A stretch of DNA of 40,353 nt from Burkholderiales bacterium (GCA_947372465.1 CANBTT010000027.1:1-40353), one strand, 5' to 3'; counted from the first letter of the stretch, positions 17,329 to 26,498 are shown. Translations and numbers: made by a program. The notes: generated by a model from the sequence alone, not told the origin.

Positions 17329-18492
17329 TTAATGAGTTTGAGGCATTTGTGTGAATCGAACATGTACATTTTCACGAACAATACCAAGGTGAGACTTCAA
17401 CACGTTTGTGTTTTCTGGTACTCCAATGATTTGGGTCCATTTGGTCTCATTGTCTTCAGTGTCTAAATAGCCAGAGATGCCTGTTTGGATGGTCTGGTGT
17501 TTGATCAGTCCATTTTCAATGATTTGGATGAAAGGCTCTGCTTTGTAGTTTTGGATGTCTTTGCTGGGAATGCATAAAACATTCTGTTTGGACAGGTTGA
17601 GCGTCCCTTGGACAAATAGGCCTTGACGAAGACCCTCGGTATTTTTCAAGAGCAGGTAAGCCAGAACACTCCTCGAGCCCGATTGTGCGCTTGGGTTGAT
17701 TCTGGCCAAATTTGCCTTGAGGGTCTGATTGCTGCCTTCAATTCGAAGTGTTGCTTCTTGACCCACCTTGAGTCCAACCGAGTCCAAGGCGCTGACTGTC
17801 ATCTCGACTTCAAATTTAGAAACATCTAGGAGCTCAAGAATTTTTGCGTCGACCCCCATGCGCTCGCCACTTTGGGCAAAGCGGGCTGAGATTTGGCCAC
17901 TGAAGGGGGCTTTTAGCACGGAGTCTTCCAAGGCTTTGCTGGCAACGTCCGCACCCGCTTGAGCGGCTCGGAAGGTGGCTTGGCTTGTTTGCAAGTTGGA
18001 TAAAGAGGACTCCAGTGCCGTTTTTGAGATGAAACCTTGATTGACAAGTGCTTTGTTGTTGTCATATTGCCGTTGAGCAATATCAATTTGCGCTTTGGCC
18101 GCATCGGCAGTTTCTTGGGCTTGTTTAAAGCGGCGTTGGTATTCAATGGGGTCAATTCTCCCCAGTATTTGCCCAGCTTGAACGACATCACCTTCCCTTA
18201 GGTTCATGTCCATCAGTTCGCCAGCCACTCTTGCTTTGATAAAGGCAGCCTTGTTGGCTCTCAAATTGCCGGTGATGGGCAAGCCCGTGATCAACGTTTT
18301 GATCTGAAGGCTGGAGACATCACGGGTTGAGATTTCAATCTCTTCGGAGGCACCCGTGTTCTCAACAGATGTCAATGCAGTGCTAGGGGGCGTTTTCTCT
18401 TTTGGACTACAAGCTATTTGGCTCACCACGACCATGCACATCAGTGAGAGGAGCCGCCATTTATATGATTGAGAAGACAACACGATACGCAT
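17329..18492 (-). CDS. RND efflux periplasmic adaptor lipoprotein (HlyD/MFP family)
   Basis: A 387-residue membrane-fusion protein from the ATG at 18490-18492. The N-terminus has a lipoprotein signal with lipobox VSQIAC, giving a lipidated Cys near residue 27. Then follow the lipoyl-like half-motif (LREGDVVQAGQILGRIDP), a coiled-coil hairpin (about residues 110-190, rich in Ala, Gln and Lys), the second lipoyl half (LKAPFSGQISARFAQSGERMG) and beta-barrel domains. It bridges the permease and outer-membrane channel. The frame stays open to 18573, but that extension precedes the signal peptide and is unlikely to be translated. Confidence 0.92.
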   Translation of the reverse strand: MRIVLSSQSYKWRLLSLMCMVVVSQIACSPKEKTPPSTALTSVENTGASEEIEISTRDVSSLQIKTLITGLPITGNLRANKAAFIKARVAGELMDMNLREGDVVQAGQILGRIDPIEYQRRFKQAQETADAAKAQIDIAQRQYDNNKALVNQGFISKTALESSLSNLQTSQATFRAAQAGADVASKALEDSVLKAPFSGQISARFAQSGERMGVDAKILELLDVSKFEVEMTVSALDSVGLKVGQEATLRIEGSNQTLKANLARINPSAQSGSRSVLAYLLLKNTEGLRQGLFVQGTLNLSKQNVLCIPSKDIQNYKAEPFIQIIENGLIKHQTIQTGISGYLDTEDNETKWTQIIGVPENTNVLKSHLGIVRENVHVRFTQMPQTH

Positions 18493-18792
18493 GATTTTTT
18501 TATTGGGTATCTGTATGATTGTAGGATCAAGCCAGTGCTTTTTTTGCGTATTAAATACAAATCGATGGTGCATTAGAGGGCTTTATCATCCAACCATCCT
18601 TGCAGAAATGCAAACCTAAGTATTCATTGTCTTGGGCGTGATTGAGGGTTCTCAAGGAGGAAAGTCCAGGGCATGGGTATTAAATCACAATTGACTGTTG
18701 CGTGTGTGCTGCTAGCCAAGCAGTCCAAGGCAAAGCCCTTTAAAATTGACATTGTACAAAAATCAAAAAAATCCACTTCGCTCGGACCCCAT
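18493..18792. other. 300-bp divergent intergenic region between pump adaptor and porin
   Basis: Promoters of both divergent genes must lie here, but I see no convincing sigma-70 pair. Two small hairpins occur: TTGCA-GAAA-TGCAA (18600-18613) and TTGAG-GGTT-CTCAA (18642-18655). The latter abuts a perfect AAGGAGG (18654-18660), 12 bases before an ATG (18673) that is in frame with the porin and would add 40 residues in front of its signal peptide. Confidence 0.5.
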
Positions 18793-19629
18793 ATGAAAAA
18801 AGCCTTTGCCACTGCCTGCATGTCCTTTTTAGGGGCTGTATTGATGCCTGTTTTTATGGCTCAAACCACTTTTGCTGCTGAGCCAGAGGCCAAATTGACA
18901 GGCAATGTGTCTTTGGTGAGTGACTACAGGTTCAGGGGCTTTACTCAGACCAATTACTCGCCAGCCGTACAGGGTGGTTTTGACTGGGAACACCGTTCAG
19001 GACTTTATTTAGGCAATTGGAACTCCAGTGTTGCTCAAAATCTCTACAACGGAGCGAGCGTGGAGATGGATTTTTATGCTGGATTCAAAGGCGTTGTCCC
19101 AGGTTTGTTGGGCGCCATTGGTGACATCGGCGCCATTTATTACCTCTACCCCAAAAGTGGGGTTGACAGCATAAGTTACGATTACGCAAACAAAGCCATC
19201 AGCAACACAGAGGTGTATGTCGGTTTGACCAATGGGCCTTTGTCGCTCAAAGTGAATTATGCGACCTCAGATTACTTTCGCTATGCCTATATTGCGGGCG
19301 CACCTTTATCTACCCGCGGCACAACCTACATGGATTTGAGTTTTTCCAAGGAATATGCCGGTTTGATATGGGGAGCCCATGTCGGTGTTTTGAATCTTAA
19401 GAACTTCAATCAAGGCAAATTTTTCATGGCGTCTGATGCGGGTTCTCCTGGTTTGGTTCAAACGGTCAACGATTACCGATTGAGTCTTGGACACGATTTC
19501 GGGGATAACTCTGTTGTTTCAGCCAGTTATTACGGCACATCGAAGAAAGCTTATTTTCAAACTGATTTAACAGGGCTGCATTCTGCTGGAAAGCCTGGTT
19601 TGGTTCTCGGTTTTACAAAAGGTTTCTAA
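18793..19629 (+). CDS. TorF-family outer membrane porin
   Basis: A 278-residue protein with a classical signal peptide (residues 1-29, KK then a hydrophobic core ending TTFAA) and a mature beta-rich domain starting EAKLTGNVSLVSDYRFRGFTQTNYSPAVQGGFDWEH, the hallmark of the TIGR02001/TorF putative porin family. Alternating aromatic strands and the C-terminal aromatic-rich LVLGFTKGF, ending in Phe, fit an outer-membrane barrel. The signal peptide fixes the ATG at 18793 as the functional start, although an upstream in-frame ATG at 18673 has a stronger ribosome binding site. Substrate unknown. A terminator follows. Confidence 0.85.
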   Translation: MKKAFATACMSFLGAVLMPVFMAQTTFAAEPEAKLTGNVSLVSDYRFRGFTQTNYSPAVQGGFDWEHRSGLYLGNWNSSVAQNLYNGASVEMDFYAGFKGVVPGLLGAIGDIGAIYYLYPKSGVDSISYDYANKAISNTEVYVGLTNGPLSLKVNYATSDYFRYAYIAGAPLSTRGTTYMDLSFSKEYAGLIWGAHVGVLNLKNFNQGKFFMASDAGSPGLVQTVNDYRLSLGHDFGDNSVVSASYYGTSKKAYFQTDLTGLHSAGKPGLVLGFTKGF

Positions 19630-19671
19630 TCGACGGTTGTGTATCCCCCCCCAAAGCACAATCAAGAAAAG

Positions 19672-19697
19672 AGGCCCTCAGGGGCCTTTTGCGTTTT
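19672..19697 (+). terminator. Rho-independent terminator of the porin gene
   Basis: AGGCCC (19672-19677) and GGGCCT (19682-19687) form a 6-bp GC-rich stem with loop TCAG, extended by flanking A and T residues, followed by TTT GCG TTTT. It lies about 40 bp after the porin stop and upstream of msrA. Confidence 0.8.
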
Positions 19698-19741
19698 GAT
19701 GCATTGCGTCGCGATCCATATTTTTTAAAGAGGACATGTTC

Positions 19742-20278
19742 ATGAGTTCAAAAGAAACGATCTTTCTGGCCGGCGGCTGCTTTTGGTGTGTCGAGGCTGT
19801 ATTTGACCGAGTCAAAGGCGTAGTAGATGTCGTCTCAGGCTACTGCAATGGGCAAACCTTGAACCCCACCTATGAGCAAGTGTGCTCGGGATCGACTGGA
19901 CACGCGGAAGTTGTGAAGGTTGATTTTGATCCCACCGTGATCAATTTGACAGAGCTTTTAGAAATCTTCTTTGTGATTCATGACCCTAGCACTTTGAACC
20001 GCCAAGGCAACGATGTCGGTACTCAATACAGGAGTGGTATTTATTACACCAAACCTGAGGATGAGCGTGTTGTGCATTCTTTCATTGAGGATCTCAAATC
20101 CTCGCAAGCGTATTCACAAAAGATCACCACCGAGGTTCAAGCTTTGGAACGCTTTTATGAAGCAGAGGACTACCACCAAGAGTATTTTGTACAGCACCCC
20201 AATCAAGGCTATTGTGCTTACGTGGTCGCGCCCAAGGTGGAAAAATTCCTTAAAACGTTTGCTGAAAAAGTCGCTTAA
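19742..20278 (+). CDS. msrA: Peptide-methionine (S)-S-oxide reductase
   Basis: A 178-residue cytoplasmic repair enzyme reducing methionine-S-sulfoxide with thioredoxin. The catalytic motif GGCFWCVEAVF lies near the N-terminus; GCFWC contains the nucleophilic Cys. VSGYCNG, the STGHAEVV and YHQEY segments are family motifs, and the C-terminal GYCAYV supplies a resolving Cys. I chose the second ATG (19742), which has AAAGAGGA about seven bases upstream; the first (19736) lies too close to it. Preceded by the porin terminator, so probably its own transcript. Confidence 0.93.
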   Translation: MSSKETIFLAGGCFWCVEAVFDRVKGVVDVVSGYCNGQTLNPTYEQVCSGSTGHAEVVKVDFDPTVINLTELLEIFFVIHDPSTLNRQGNDVGTQYRSGIYYTKPEDERVVHSFIEDLKSSQAYSQKITTEVQALERFYEAEDYHQEYFVQHPNQGYCAYVVAPKVEKFLKTFAEKVA

Positions 20279-20305
20279 ATTTTCAATCTCGGTGCATGGC
20301 TTGCA

Positions 20306-20953
20306 TCATGGTGCCAGTCTTTGTCTGAGCCATGTTGAAGGGCCCACTTGCAATTGATACCTCAATCGGTCATGCAGTCTATTGGGCCGACCTTGCCAGA
20401 ACTCCCATTCTGTTGGAATGAGCCGGTAGCCACCCCAGTGCTCGGGTCTGGGGGGCGCATCACCAAATTGCTCTTTGACTTTTGCAAAGGCGTCCTCTAG
20501 CTCACCGCGCACTTGGAGGACTTCACTTTGTGAGCTTGCCCAAGCGCCAATCCTTGAGTCGATGGGACGACTTTGAAAGTACGCGTCGCTTTCTTGGGGA
20601 GAAATTTTTTCGACGCTGCCTTCAATGCGAACCACTCTTTCGAGTTCGATCCAATGAAATTGAAGAGCTGCAAAAGGATTGCCCGCCAATTCTTGGCCTT
20701 TGCGACTTTGGTAATTGGTGTACCAAACCAAGCCTCGATCATCCAAGCCTTTGAGCAATACAATTCGGGTGCTCGGCTTCATGTGCTGGTCAACGGTTGC
20801 GAGTGTCATGGCCGTGGGTTCAGGGGCATTGGCTCTGAGTGCTTCATCAAACCACAATTGAAACTGCTCGAGGGGGTTTGACTTGGAGTGCACCTCATCG
20901 AGCTGAGCCAGGGTGTAGCTTTTGCGCATGTCGGCTAAATTGGGAGGTGTCAC
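20306..20953 (-). CDS. pdxH: Pyridoxamine 5'-phosphate oxidase
   Basis: A 215-residue FMN enzyme that oxidises pyridoxamine- or pyridoxine-5'-phosphate to pyridoxal phosphate. FMN-binding residues are in [26 protein letters not shown]; the substrate region [15 protein letters not shown] is complete, and the C-terminal signature [16 protein letters not shown] is present. Length is normal. It lies 42 bp downstream of gloA on the same strand and is convergent with msrA. Confidence 0.95.
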   Translation of the reverse strand: MTPPNLADMRKSYTLAQLDEVHSKSNPLEQFQLWFDEALRANAPEPTAMTLATVDQHMKPSTRIVLLKGLDDRGLVWYTNYQSRKGQELAGNPFAALQFHWIELERVVRIEGSVEKISPQESDAYFQSRPIDSRIGAWASSQSEVLQVRGELEDAFAKVKEQFGDAPPRPEHWGGYRLIPTEWEFWQGRPNRLHDRLRYQLQVGPSTWLRQRLAP

Positions 20954-20995
20954 AGTGAATCCTTTCGTCTCGAAGTGCTTGAACCTTGCGGTGTT

Positions 20996-21382
20996 TCAGG
21001 TGGTTCGTTGAATCAACTCAATTTTGTAGCCATCGGGGTCCACCACAAAAGCGATCAGAGACAAGCCCCCTTTCACAGGGCCTGGTTCTCGGGTGATTTT
21101 GCCGCCCAAGTTGCGAATTTGTTCACAGGTGGAATAAACATCCGCAACGCCAATGGCCAGGTGACCAAACGCGTCTCCAATGTCATAATTTGTCACACCG
21201 TAGTTGTAGGTCAATTCGATTTCTGCTTGCTCTGGGTTGTTCGCGAAACCAAGAAATGCCAATGTGTATTTTTGTTCGGGCCGATCTTTGGTTCTGAGCA
21301 GCTTCATCCCTAAAACTTTTGTGTAGAAATGGATGGACCGATCAAGATCGCCCACTCGAAGCATGGTGTGCAAAAAAATCAT
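20996..21382 (-). CDS. gloA: Lactoylglutathione lyase (glyoxalase I)
   Basis: A 128-residue metalloenzyme that converts the methylglyoxal-glutathione hemithioacetal to S-lactoylglutathione. The four metal ligands of the bacterial Ni-type enzyme are visible: His5 in FLHTMLRV, Glu in AEIELTYN, His in FGHLAIGV and Glu in YKIELIQ. The length equals that of short bacterial GloA. Probably in one transcript with pdxH. Confidence 0.95.
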   Translation of the reverse strand: MIFLHTMLRVGDLDRSIHFYTKVLGMKLLRTKDRPEQKYTLAFLGFANNPEQAEIELTYNYGVTNYDIGDAFGHLAIGVADVYSTCEQIRNLGGKITREPGPVKGGLSLIAFVVDPDGYKIELIQRTT

Positions 21383-21425
21383 GAGGTTCTTTTCTTTGAA
21401 TATCTTTGAGCTTAAAGTAAAGTGA

Positions 21426-21572
21426 ACCCTAGACCATTGATTTTGATCAAAGGGTTTGGGTAAAGCAAGGATCCTAGGGTATTTTAGGCAAAAAAGGCAT
21501 CATTTGTTTTGGGTGCAAATTGTGTGCAAGGTCTATTTGCCACCCAAGTATTTTGGGTCATTTGGTTTTTTT
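21426..21572 (+). promoter_or_regulatory. Hairpin-rich leader ahead of the dehydrogenase-like gene
   Basis: ACCCTAG (21426-21432) and CTAGGGT (21474-21480) can pair around a smaller TTGA...TCAA hairpin. Further on, ACCCAA (21542-21547), GTATT, TTGGGT (21553-21558) form a hairpin followed after seven bases by seven T (21566-21572), directly before the AAGGAG ribosome binding site (21577-21582). This could be a weak terminator or an attenuator. Confidence 0.35.
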
Positions 21573-21590
21573 CATAAGGAGAGCCATTCA

Positions 21591-22541
21591 ATGTCTGCTT
21601 TTGAATTGTTAAAGTTAACGCCTTTGCCGGCCCATTTGATGAGTGAACTTCAAGCACGTTATCAAGTTCATGATCATGGGCATTTGAGCGACCCTTCAGT
21701 CTTGGGCCGTGTGGCCGTCATGATTGGAACGGGTGAAATGATCGTGGACGCCAAATTGCTTGCGACTTACCCCAAAGTGCAACTGATTTGCGTTGTGGGA
21801 GAGAGTTATGAAAACATTGATATGGATGCTGTTAAAGCCAAAAACATCTTTGTGAGCGCGACCCCAGGAGTTGCCGATGAGGATGTCGCTGATCTTGCAT
21901 TGGGTCTGGTGCTCAGTGTGATCAGAAAAATTCCACAGGCAGACCGTTTCGTTCGCAACTCAGACTGGGTTGAGGGCGCTTATTCGCTGTCTAGAAAAGT
22001 GACGGGTGCTCGAATGGGTTTGCTCGGGAGCCACGGCTTGATGAAAGCAATTGGCAAGCGGGCTCAAGGTTTTGACATGCGATTGGCGTATTTTGATCAA
22101 GTCGAAGATGCTGTTTTTTCTAAACAAACAGGGATGCGGTATTTTTCTGATTTAACTGAGATGGCCAAAGAGATCGATGTCCTTGTTTTGTGTGCGCAGG
22201 GCAAGCACGGATGCCCTCAAGTGGTCAATGCGCAAGTCATTGATGCTTTGGGTGCCAATGCCTATGTGATCAATGTGGGGGATGCTGGACTTTTGGATCA
22301 AGGTGCATTGATCAAAGCTTTGCAACAAAAAAAATTAGCGGGCGCGGCCTTGGATGTATTCGTGGGTGAACCCAAAGTCGCGCCAGAATGGCGAATGTTG
22401 CAAAATGTCGTCTTGACCCCGCACATTGGGGCTCGGACGGAGGGCGCTCAAAGGGCCATGTCAAATTTGGCCTTGGCCCATTTAAAAGCTTTCTTTGAGC
22501 ACCGAGATTCACCATCAGAGCAGCCCAATTTACTGCCCTGA
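21591..22541 (+). CDS. D-2-hydroxyacid-dehydrogenase-fold protein, probably a pseudoenzyme
   Basis: A 316-residue protein clearly related to NAD(P)-dependent D-2-hydroxyacid dehydrogenases (catalytic domain halves around a Rossmann domain). Retained are VVGESYENIDMDAVKAKNI, TPGVADEDVADLALGL, the catalytic-site Glu260 (VGEP) and His278 (TPHI). Two usually invariant features are altered: the dinucleotide motif GxGxxG reads GSHGLM (146-151), and the substrate-binding Arg of the N-x-x-R-G motif is Asp231 (INVGDAGLLD). The reading frame is intact, so it is not a decayed gene. It may bind a different ligand, act as a partner protein, or have changed chemistry. The ATG at 21591 has AAGGAG at 21577-21582; the frame extends upstream but without support. 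Confidence 0.8.
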   Translation: MSAFELLKLTPLPAHLMSELQARYQVHDHGHLSDPSVLGRVAVMIGTGEMIVDAKLLATYPKVQLICVVGESYENIDMDAVKAKNIFVSATPGVADEDVADLALGLVLSVIRKIPQADRFVRNSDWVEGAYSLSRKVTGARMGLLGSHGLMKAIGKRAQGFDMRLAYFDQVEDAVFSKQTGMRYFSDLTEMAKEIDVLVLCAQGKHGCPQVVNAQVIDALGANAYVINVGDAGLLDQGALIKALQQKKLAGAALDVFVGEPKVAPEWRMLQNVVLTPHIGARTEGAQRAMSNLALAHLKAFFEHRDSPSEQPNLLP

Positions 22542-22551
22542 GGACGGCTCC

Positions 22552-24441
22552 TTATCTTGAGAAGCCGCCTCCTCGGTTGCCACCACCAGAGCTTCTTTTA
22601 CCAGCGTAAGAGCCAGCGGGTTTGGGGCCCCCTCTTGATCGGTTGGCGCCTCCATTGGGTCCTCTGCGCTCGCTCATCAAGTCCACACTGGTGCGCGTGG
22701 GGTCAGGCGTTCGGCTGGTTTTGTTTTGATTTTTGTGCCCAAACGCATTCACGCCATTGTGTGTGCCCAAGTGGGCATTTTCTCTGGGCTGATAGTCTTC
22801 GTCGTGAAGTCTTGGTGCGTGCTGTGAGCCATCGGCTTGTGGCGCTCTTGGAGGTCTTTGGCCGCCTTGGGGTCTGGGTCTAAAGCCCGCTGAATCAGGC
22901 CTGTCTCCTCGTCCCTCAGGACGTGGGGCTCTGTTCCTGTTGTTGGGACCCGCGCCTTGTCCCGCAGTTCTGGGCTGGGCCTGGCGATCATCACGAGGCG
23001 CTTGGGATCTTGGCGCTCTGGTTGAGGAAAAACCGTCGCTGGACTCGCCAGCATTGAACGAGCGCTCAGTGTTGACATCTCCATTGGGTCGACCTGGTCT
23101 GCCAGATCTATTGGTGGAGGCATTTTGATTGGGTCTGGCGCGACCTGGATTGGTGACCTTCTTTTCTCTGATTCTTTCCATCATTTCACTGCGAGCGGCT
23201 TTTGCTGCCGCAGCCATCACATCTCTTGAGGGTGCCCGACCCAAGCCACCCCAAATCGTTTGACGACCCATGGCAATGGGTTCTGCCTTTTCTCCGGGTT
23301 CAGGGGCAAAGCCTTCAATGATGGAGACTTCAATTTGTTGGTTAGTGAAATGCTCAATGTCTTTCATGAAGCCTTCTTCATCCAAGGACACCAAACTCAC
23401 AGCGTGGCCATCCGAGCCCGCTCTGCCTGTGCGACCAATGCGGTGCACGTAATCTTCGCTCACATTGGGAATTTCATAGTTGACCACGTGAGGCAGCTCA
23501 TCAATGTCAATGCCACGAGCCGCAATATCGGTTGCAACCAAAGCGCGGATGTCGCCACTCTTAAATCCGGCCAAGGCTTGTGTGCGAGCCGTTTGACTTT
23601 TGTTGCCGTGCAATGCCATGGCAGAAATGCCTTGCTTGCTCAAAAAGTCGGCAACCGAGTTGGCACCAAATTTGGTTCGAGTAAACACCAGGACTTGGCT
23701 CCAGTCGTTGGACTGGATGATGTGTGCGAGCAAAGCTTTTTTCTTGCCACGTCCAACAGGATGGATCAATTGGCTGATGCGTTGAACAGTCGTATTGGGT
23801 GGTGTGACTTGAATGCTTTGAGGATTTTTCAATAAATTTTCAGCAAGTTCTTTGATTTCATTGCTGAAGGTTGCTGAGAAAAGCAAGCTTTGCTTGTCTT
23901 TGGGGACCAGGGCCAAGATTTTTTTAACATCTTGGATAAAACCCATGTCGAGCATGCGATCTGCCTCGTCAAGGACAAGAATTTGTACGGTGCTCAAATC
24001 GACGAAGCCTTGTTGCTGTAAATCCAAGAGCCTTCCAGGTGTGGCCACCAAGATGTCAACGCCGCGTTTGAGCTTGTCAACCTGAGGCTTCATGCCAACA
24101 CCGCCAAAGATCACGCAAGACGAGAGTTGGAGGTATTTGCCGTAATTTCTCACCGACTCTTCAACCTGCGCGGCCAACTCTCTTGTTGGCGTCAAGACCA
24201 AAGCGCGGATGCCATACACACCAAATTTATTTGGGGTGCTGCGGCTCATGGTCAATTTGTGAAGCATGGGCAGGGTAAAGGCGGCTGTTTTGCCCGTACC
24301 GGTTTGTGCACCTGCTAATAAATCGTGGCCGCTCAGAACAATTGGGATTGCTTGAGATTGCACGGGAGTGGGGGTTTCATAGCCTTGCTCTTGCACGGCT
24401 TTTAAGATGGCCGGAGCCAAATTGAGTTCTTCAAAGTTCAT
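22552..24441 (-). CDS. rhlE: DEAD-box ATP-dependent RNA helicase, RhlE type
   Basis: About 629 residues. Helicase motifs are complete: Q motif (TPVQSQAIP), Walker [31 protein letters not shown] in [26 protein letters not shown] and [11 protein letters not shown] tail of about 230 residues follows, rich in Arg, Gly, Pro and Asn and ending in [11 protein letters not shown], a probable RNA-binding region. The start is placed at MNFEEL, where homologues usually begin; an upstream in-frame ATG at 24463-24465 has an AAGG seven bases before it and is a real alternative. Roles are expected in ribosome assembly or mRNA turnover. It has a structured upstream region. Confidence 0.92.
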   Translation of the reverse strand: MNFEELNLAPAILKAVQEQGYETPTPVQSQAIPIVLSGHDLLAGAQTGTGKTAAFTLPMLHKLTMSRSTPNKFGVYGIRALVLTPTRELAAQVEESVRNYGKYLQLSSCVIFGGVGMKPQVDKLKRGVDILVATPGRLLDLQQQGFVDLSTVQILVLDEADRMLDMGFIQDVKKILALVPKDKQSLLFSATFSNEIKELAENLLKNPQSIQVTPPNTTVQRISQLIHPVGRGKKKALLAHIIQSNDWSQVLVFTRTKFGANSVADFLSKQGISAMALHGNKSQTARTQALAGFKSGDIRALVATDIAARGIDIDELPHVVNYEIPNVSEDYVHRIGRTGRAGSDGHAVSLVSLDEEGFMKDIEHFTNQQIEVSIIEGFAPEPGEKAEPIAMGRQTIWGGLGRAPSRDVMAAAAKAARSEMMERIREKKVTNPGRARPNQNASTNRSGRPGRPNGDVNTERSFNAGESSDGFSSTRAPRSQAPRDDRQAQPRTAGQGAGPNNRNRAPRPEGRGDRPDSAGFRPRPQGGQRPPRAPQADGSQHAPRLHDEDYQPRENAHLGTHNGVNAFGHKNQNKTSRTPDPTRTSVDLMSERRGPNGGANRSRGGPKPAGSYAGKRSSGGGNRGGGFSR

Positions 24442-24793
24442 AGTGGAGCGCCATATCCGGCGCATGGATCGGCCTTCATTGCTTGAATGCAAGCAACCAG
24501 TAAGAGACCGGGAAACAGGAAAAAGGGCTATTGGGACTAAAAGAAGTCTAAAAAAAGTGCCCCAGCAGAAGTGCTGATGTTTAGGCGACTGGTTGCCTAA
24601 ACTGATGACATTGTCTCACAAATCCCAGTGCCCATGTGAAAATTAGTCCACTTTAGACCACAAAATGAGCGCTCAGCCCTTCAAGGACTTCTGGTTCATC
24701 TCTGTATATTGCACGCCAACGCCCCTACAGACTGGTCAAAAGTGTTAGAGTACTCGGTTAAATTTGTTTTAATAAAAAAGGGAAACAGTCATC
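24442..24793. other. 350-bp divergent region between rhlE and ettA, with leader hairpins
   Basis: No gene is seen. A perfect 8-bp inverted repeat GTTTAGGC (24579-24586) and GCCTAAAC (24595-24602) with loop GACTGGTT is present. Reading on the minus strand toward rhlE, it is followed by a second hairpin CAGCA-CTTC-TGCTG, then GGGCAC and seven T. These lie 110-160 bases ahead of the rhlE start. On the plus strand a TATATT (24705-24710) may be a -10 for ettA, without a clear -35. Confidence 0.45.
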
Positions 24794-26455
24794 ATGGCTC
24801 AATATGTATTCACGATGAATCGCGTTGGAAAAATTGTTCCTCCCAAACGCCAAATCTTGAAGGACATTTCTTTAAGCTTTTTTCCAGGTGCCAAAATTGG
24901 TGTTTTGGGCACCAACGGCTCAGGCAAGTCCACCTTGCTAAAAATCATGGCTGGCGTTGACAAAGAAATTGAAGGCGAAGCCACGCCCATGCCGGGCATC
25001 AAAATTGGCTACCTGCCCCAAGAGCCCGAATTGAATCCCCAAGAAACTGTCAGGCAAGCTGTCGAGGGCGGCATGGGAGAGGTTCTTGCGGCCAAGAGTC
25101 GCCTGGAGGAGATCTACGCGGCCTACGCAGAGCCTGATGCGGATTTTGATGTGCTCGCTCAAGAGCAGGGCAAGTTGGAGGAAATCATCGCCTCTGCGGG
25201 CACGGACAGTGAGCACCAATTGGAGATCGCTGCAGATGCCTTGAGGTTGCCCCCTTGGGAGGCGACGATCGATAACTTGTCAGGGGGTGAGAAAAGGCGT
25301 GTGGCGCTTTGCCGACTCCTTTTGTCCAAGCCCGATATGCTTTTGCTCGATGAGCCGACCAATCACTTGGATGCTGAATCGGTGGATTGGCTGGAGCAGT
25401 TTCTTGCTCGCTTTGGTGGCACTGTCGTTGCGATCACCCACGACCGCTACTTTCTAGACAATGCGGCAGAGTGGATTTTGGAGCTCGACCGTGGGCATGG
25501 CATTCCTTGGAAGGGCAATTACAGCACTTGGCTGAGCCAAAAACAAGATCGTTTAGAAAAGGAGCAAAAGGGCGAAGAGGCCAGAGCCAAAGCGCTTAAA
25601 AAGGAGCTGGAATGGGTCAGACAAAATCCCAAAGGCCGTCAAGCCAAGAGCAAGGCCAGGATTGCCAGGTTTGAAGAGCTCTCTAGTTTCGAATACCAGC
25701 AAAGAAATGAGACCCATGAGATCTTCATCCCCGTTGCCGAGCGCTTGGGCAATGAGGCCATTGAGTTTGTCAATGTCAGCAAGTCCTTTGGAGACCGTTT
25801 GCTGATTGACAATTTGAGCTTTAAGGTGCCACCAGGCGCCATCGTTGGGATCATCGGTCCCAACGGCGCAGGCAAGTCAACCCTCTTTAGGATGATCTCA
25901 GGACAACACCAACCCGATCAAGGTGAGGTGAAGATTGGCAGTACCGTCAAAATGGCCTTTGTCGATCAAACCAGAGATGACTTGAGCAACGAGAAAACCG
26001 TTTGGGAAGACGTCTCCGGTGGCCTTGATATCTTGACGGTTGGCAAGTTTGAAATGGCCAGTCGAGCCTATTGCGGCCGCTTTAACTTCAACGGTGGAGA
26101 TCAACAAAAGCGTGTGGGGACACTTTCTGGTGGCGAGAGAGGGCGACTGCATCTGGCAAAAACCTTGATTGCCGGTGCCAACGTCTTGCTGCTCGACGAG
26201 CCCTCCAATGATTTGGATGTGGAGACCCTTCGTGCCTTAGAGGATGCGCTTTTAGAGTTTGCGGGTTGTGTCATGGTCATCAGCCATGATCGTTGGTTCT
26301 TGGACAGAATTGCGACCCATATTTTGGCTTGGGAGGGGGACTCACAATGGCAGTTCTTTGACGGCAATTACCAAGAGTACGAGGCCGATAAGAGAAAACG
26401 TTTGGGTGAGGAGGGCGCAAAACCCAAGCGCGTGAGGTTCAAAGCCTTGAAGTGA
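24794..26455 (+). CDS. ettA: Energy-dependent translational throttle protein EttA (ABC-F)
   Basis: A 553-residue soluble ABC-F ATPase that binds the ribosomal E site and couples the first elongation steps to cellular energy. Two nucleotide-binding domains are complete: Walker A GTNGSGKS with signature LSGGEKRRVAL and Walker B LLLDEPTNHLD, then Walker A GPNGAGKS with signature LSGGERGRLHL and LLLDEPSNDLD. The EttA-specific arm follows the first Walker A, and the linker (about residues 240-310, RLEKEQKGEEARAKALKKELEWVRQNPKGRQAKSKARI) is the charged interdomain helix pair. MAQYVFTMNRVGKIVPPKR is the EttA N-terminus. The ATG at 24794 follows a GGGAAA. Confidence 0.95.
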   Translation: MAQYVFTMNRVGKIVPPKRQILKDISLSFFPGAKIGVLGTNGSGKSTLLKIMAGVDKEIEGEATPMPGIKIGYLPQEPELNPQETVRQAVEGGMGEVLAAKSRLEEIYAAYAEPDADFDVLAQEQGKLEEIIASAGTDSEHQLEIAADALRLPPWEATIDNLSGGEKRRVALCRLLLSKPDMLLLDEPTNHLDAESVDWLEQFLARFGGTVVAITHDRYFLDNAAEWILELDRGHGIPWKGNYSTWLSQKQDRLEKEQKGEEARAKALKKELEWVRQNPKGRQAKSKARIARFEELSSFEYQQRNETHEIFIPVAERLGNEAIEFVNVSKSFGDRLLIDNLSFKVPPGAIVGIIGPNGAGKSTLFRMISGQHQPDQGEVKIGSTVKMAFVDQTRDDLSNEKTVWEDVSGGLDILTVGKFEMASRAYCGRFNFNGGDQQKRVGTLSGGERGRLHLAKTLIAGANVLLLDEPSNDLDVETLRALEDALLEFAGCVMVISHDRWFLDRIATHILAWEGDSQWQFFDGNYQEYEADKRKRLGEEGAKPKRVRFKALK

Positions 26456-26476
26456 TGCATGAACAACGGGGGGCCG

Positions 26477-26498
26477 GGTGTTGTCAAGTTCGAACACC
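26477..26498 (+). other. Hairpin after ettA
   Basis: GGTGTT (26477-26482) and AACACC (26493-26498) can pair around a ten-base loop, 20 bases after the ettA stop. There is no adjoining T-run, so termination is doubtful. Confidence 0.25.

Noticed and set aside
18645..18680. Sequence GAGGAAAGTCC resembling a conserved element of RNase P RNA
   Set aside because: The bases on both sides do not continue the rnpB sequence or fold; the match is explained by the Shine-Dalgarno sequence AAGGAGG.
18746..18774. TTGACA as a porin promoter
   Set aside because: No -10-like sequence lies 16-19 bases downstream.
19644..19651. C8 tract after the porin gene
   Set aside because: It lies between the stop codon and the terminator, where length changes would alter no protein.
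23260..23835. 191-residue plus-strand open frame opposite rhlE
   Set aside because: It mirrors the conserved helicase core on the opposite strand; a shadow of biased codon use.
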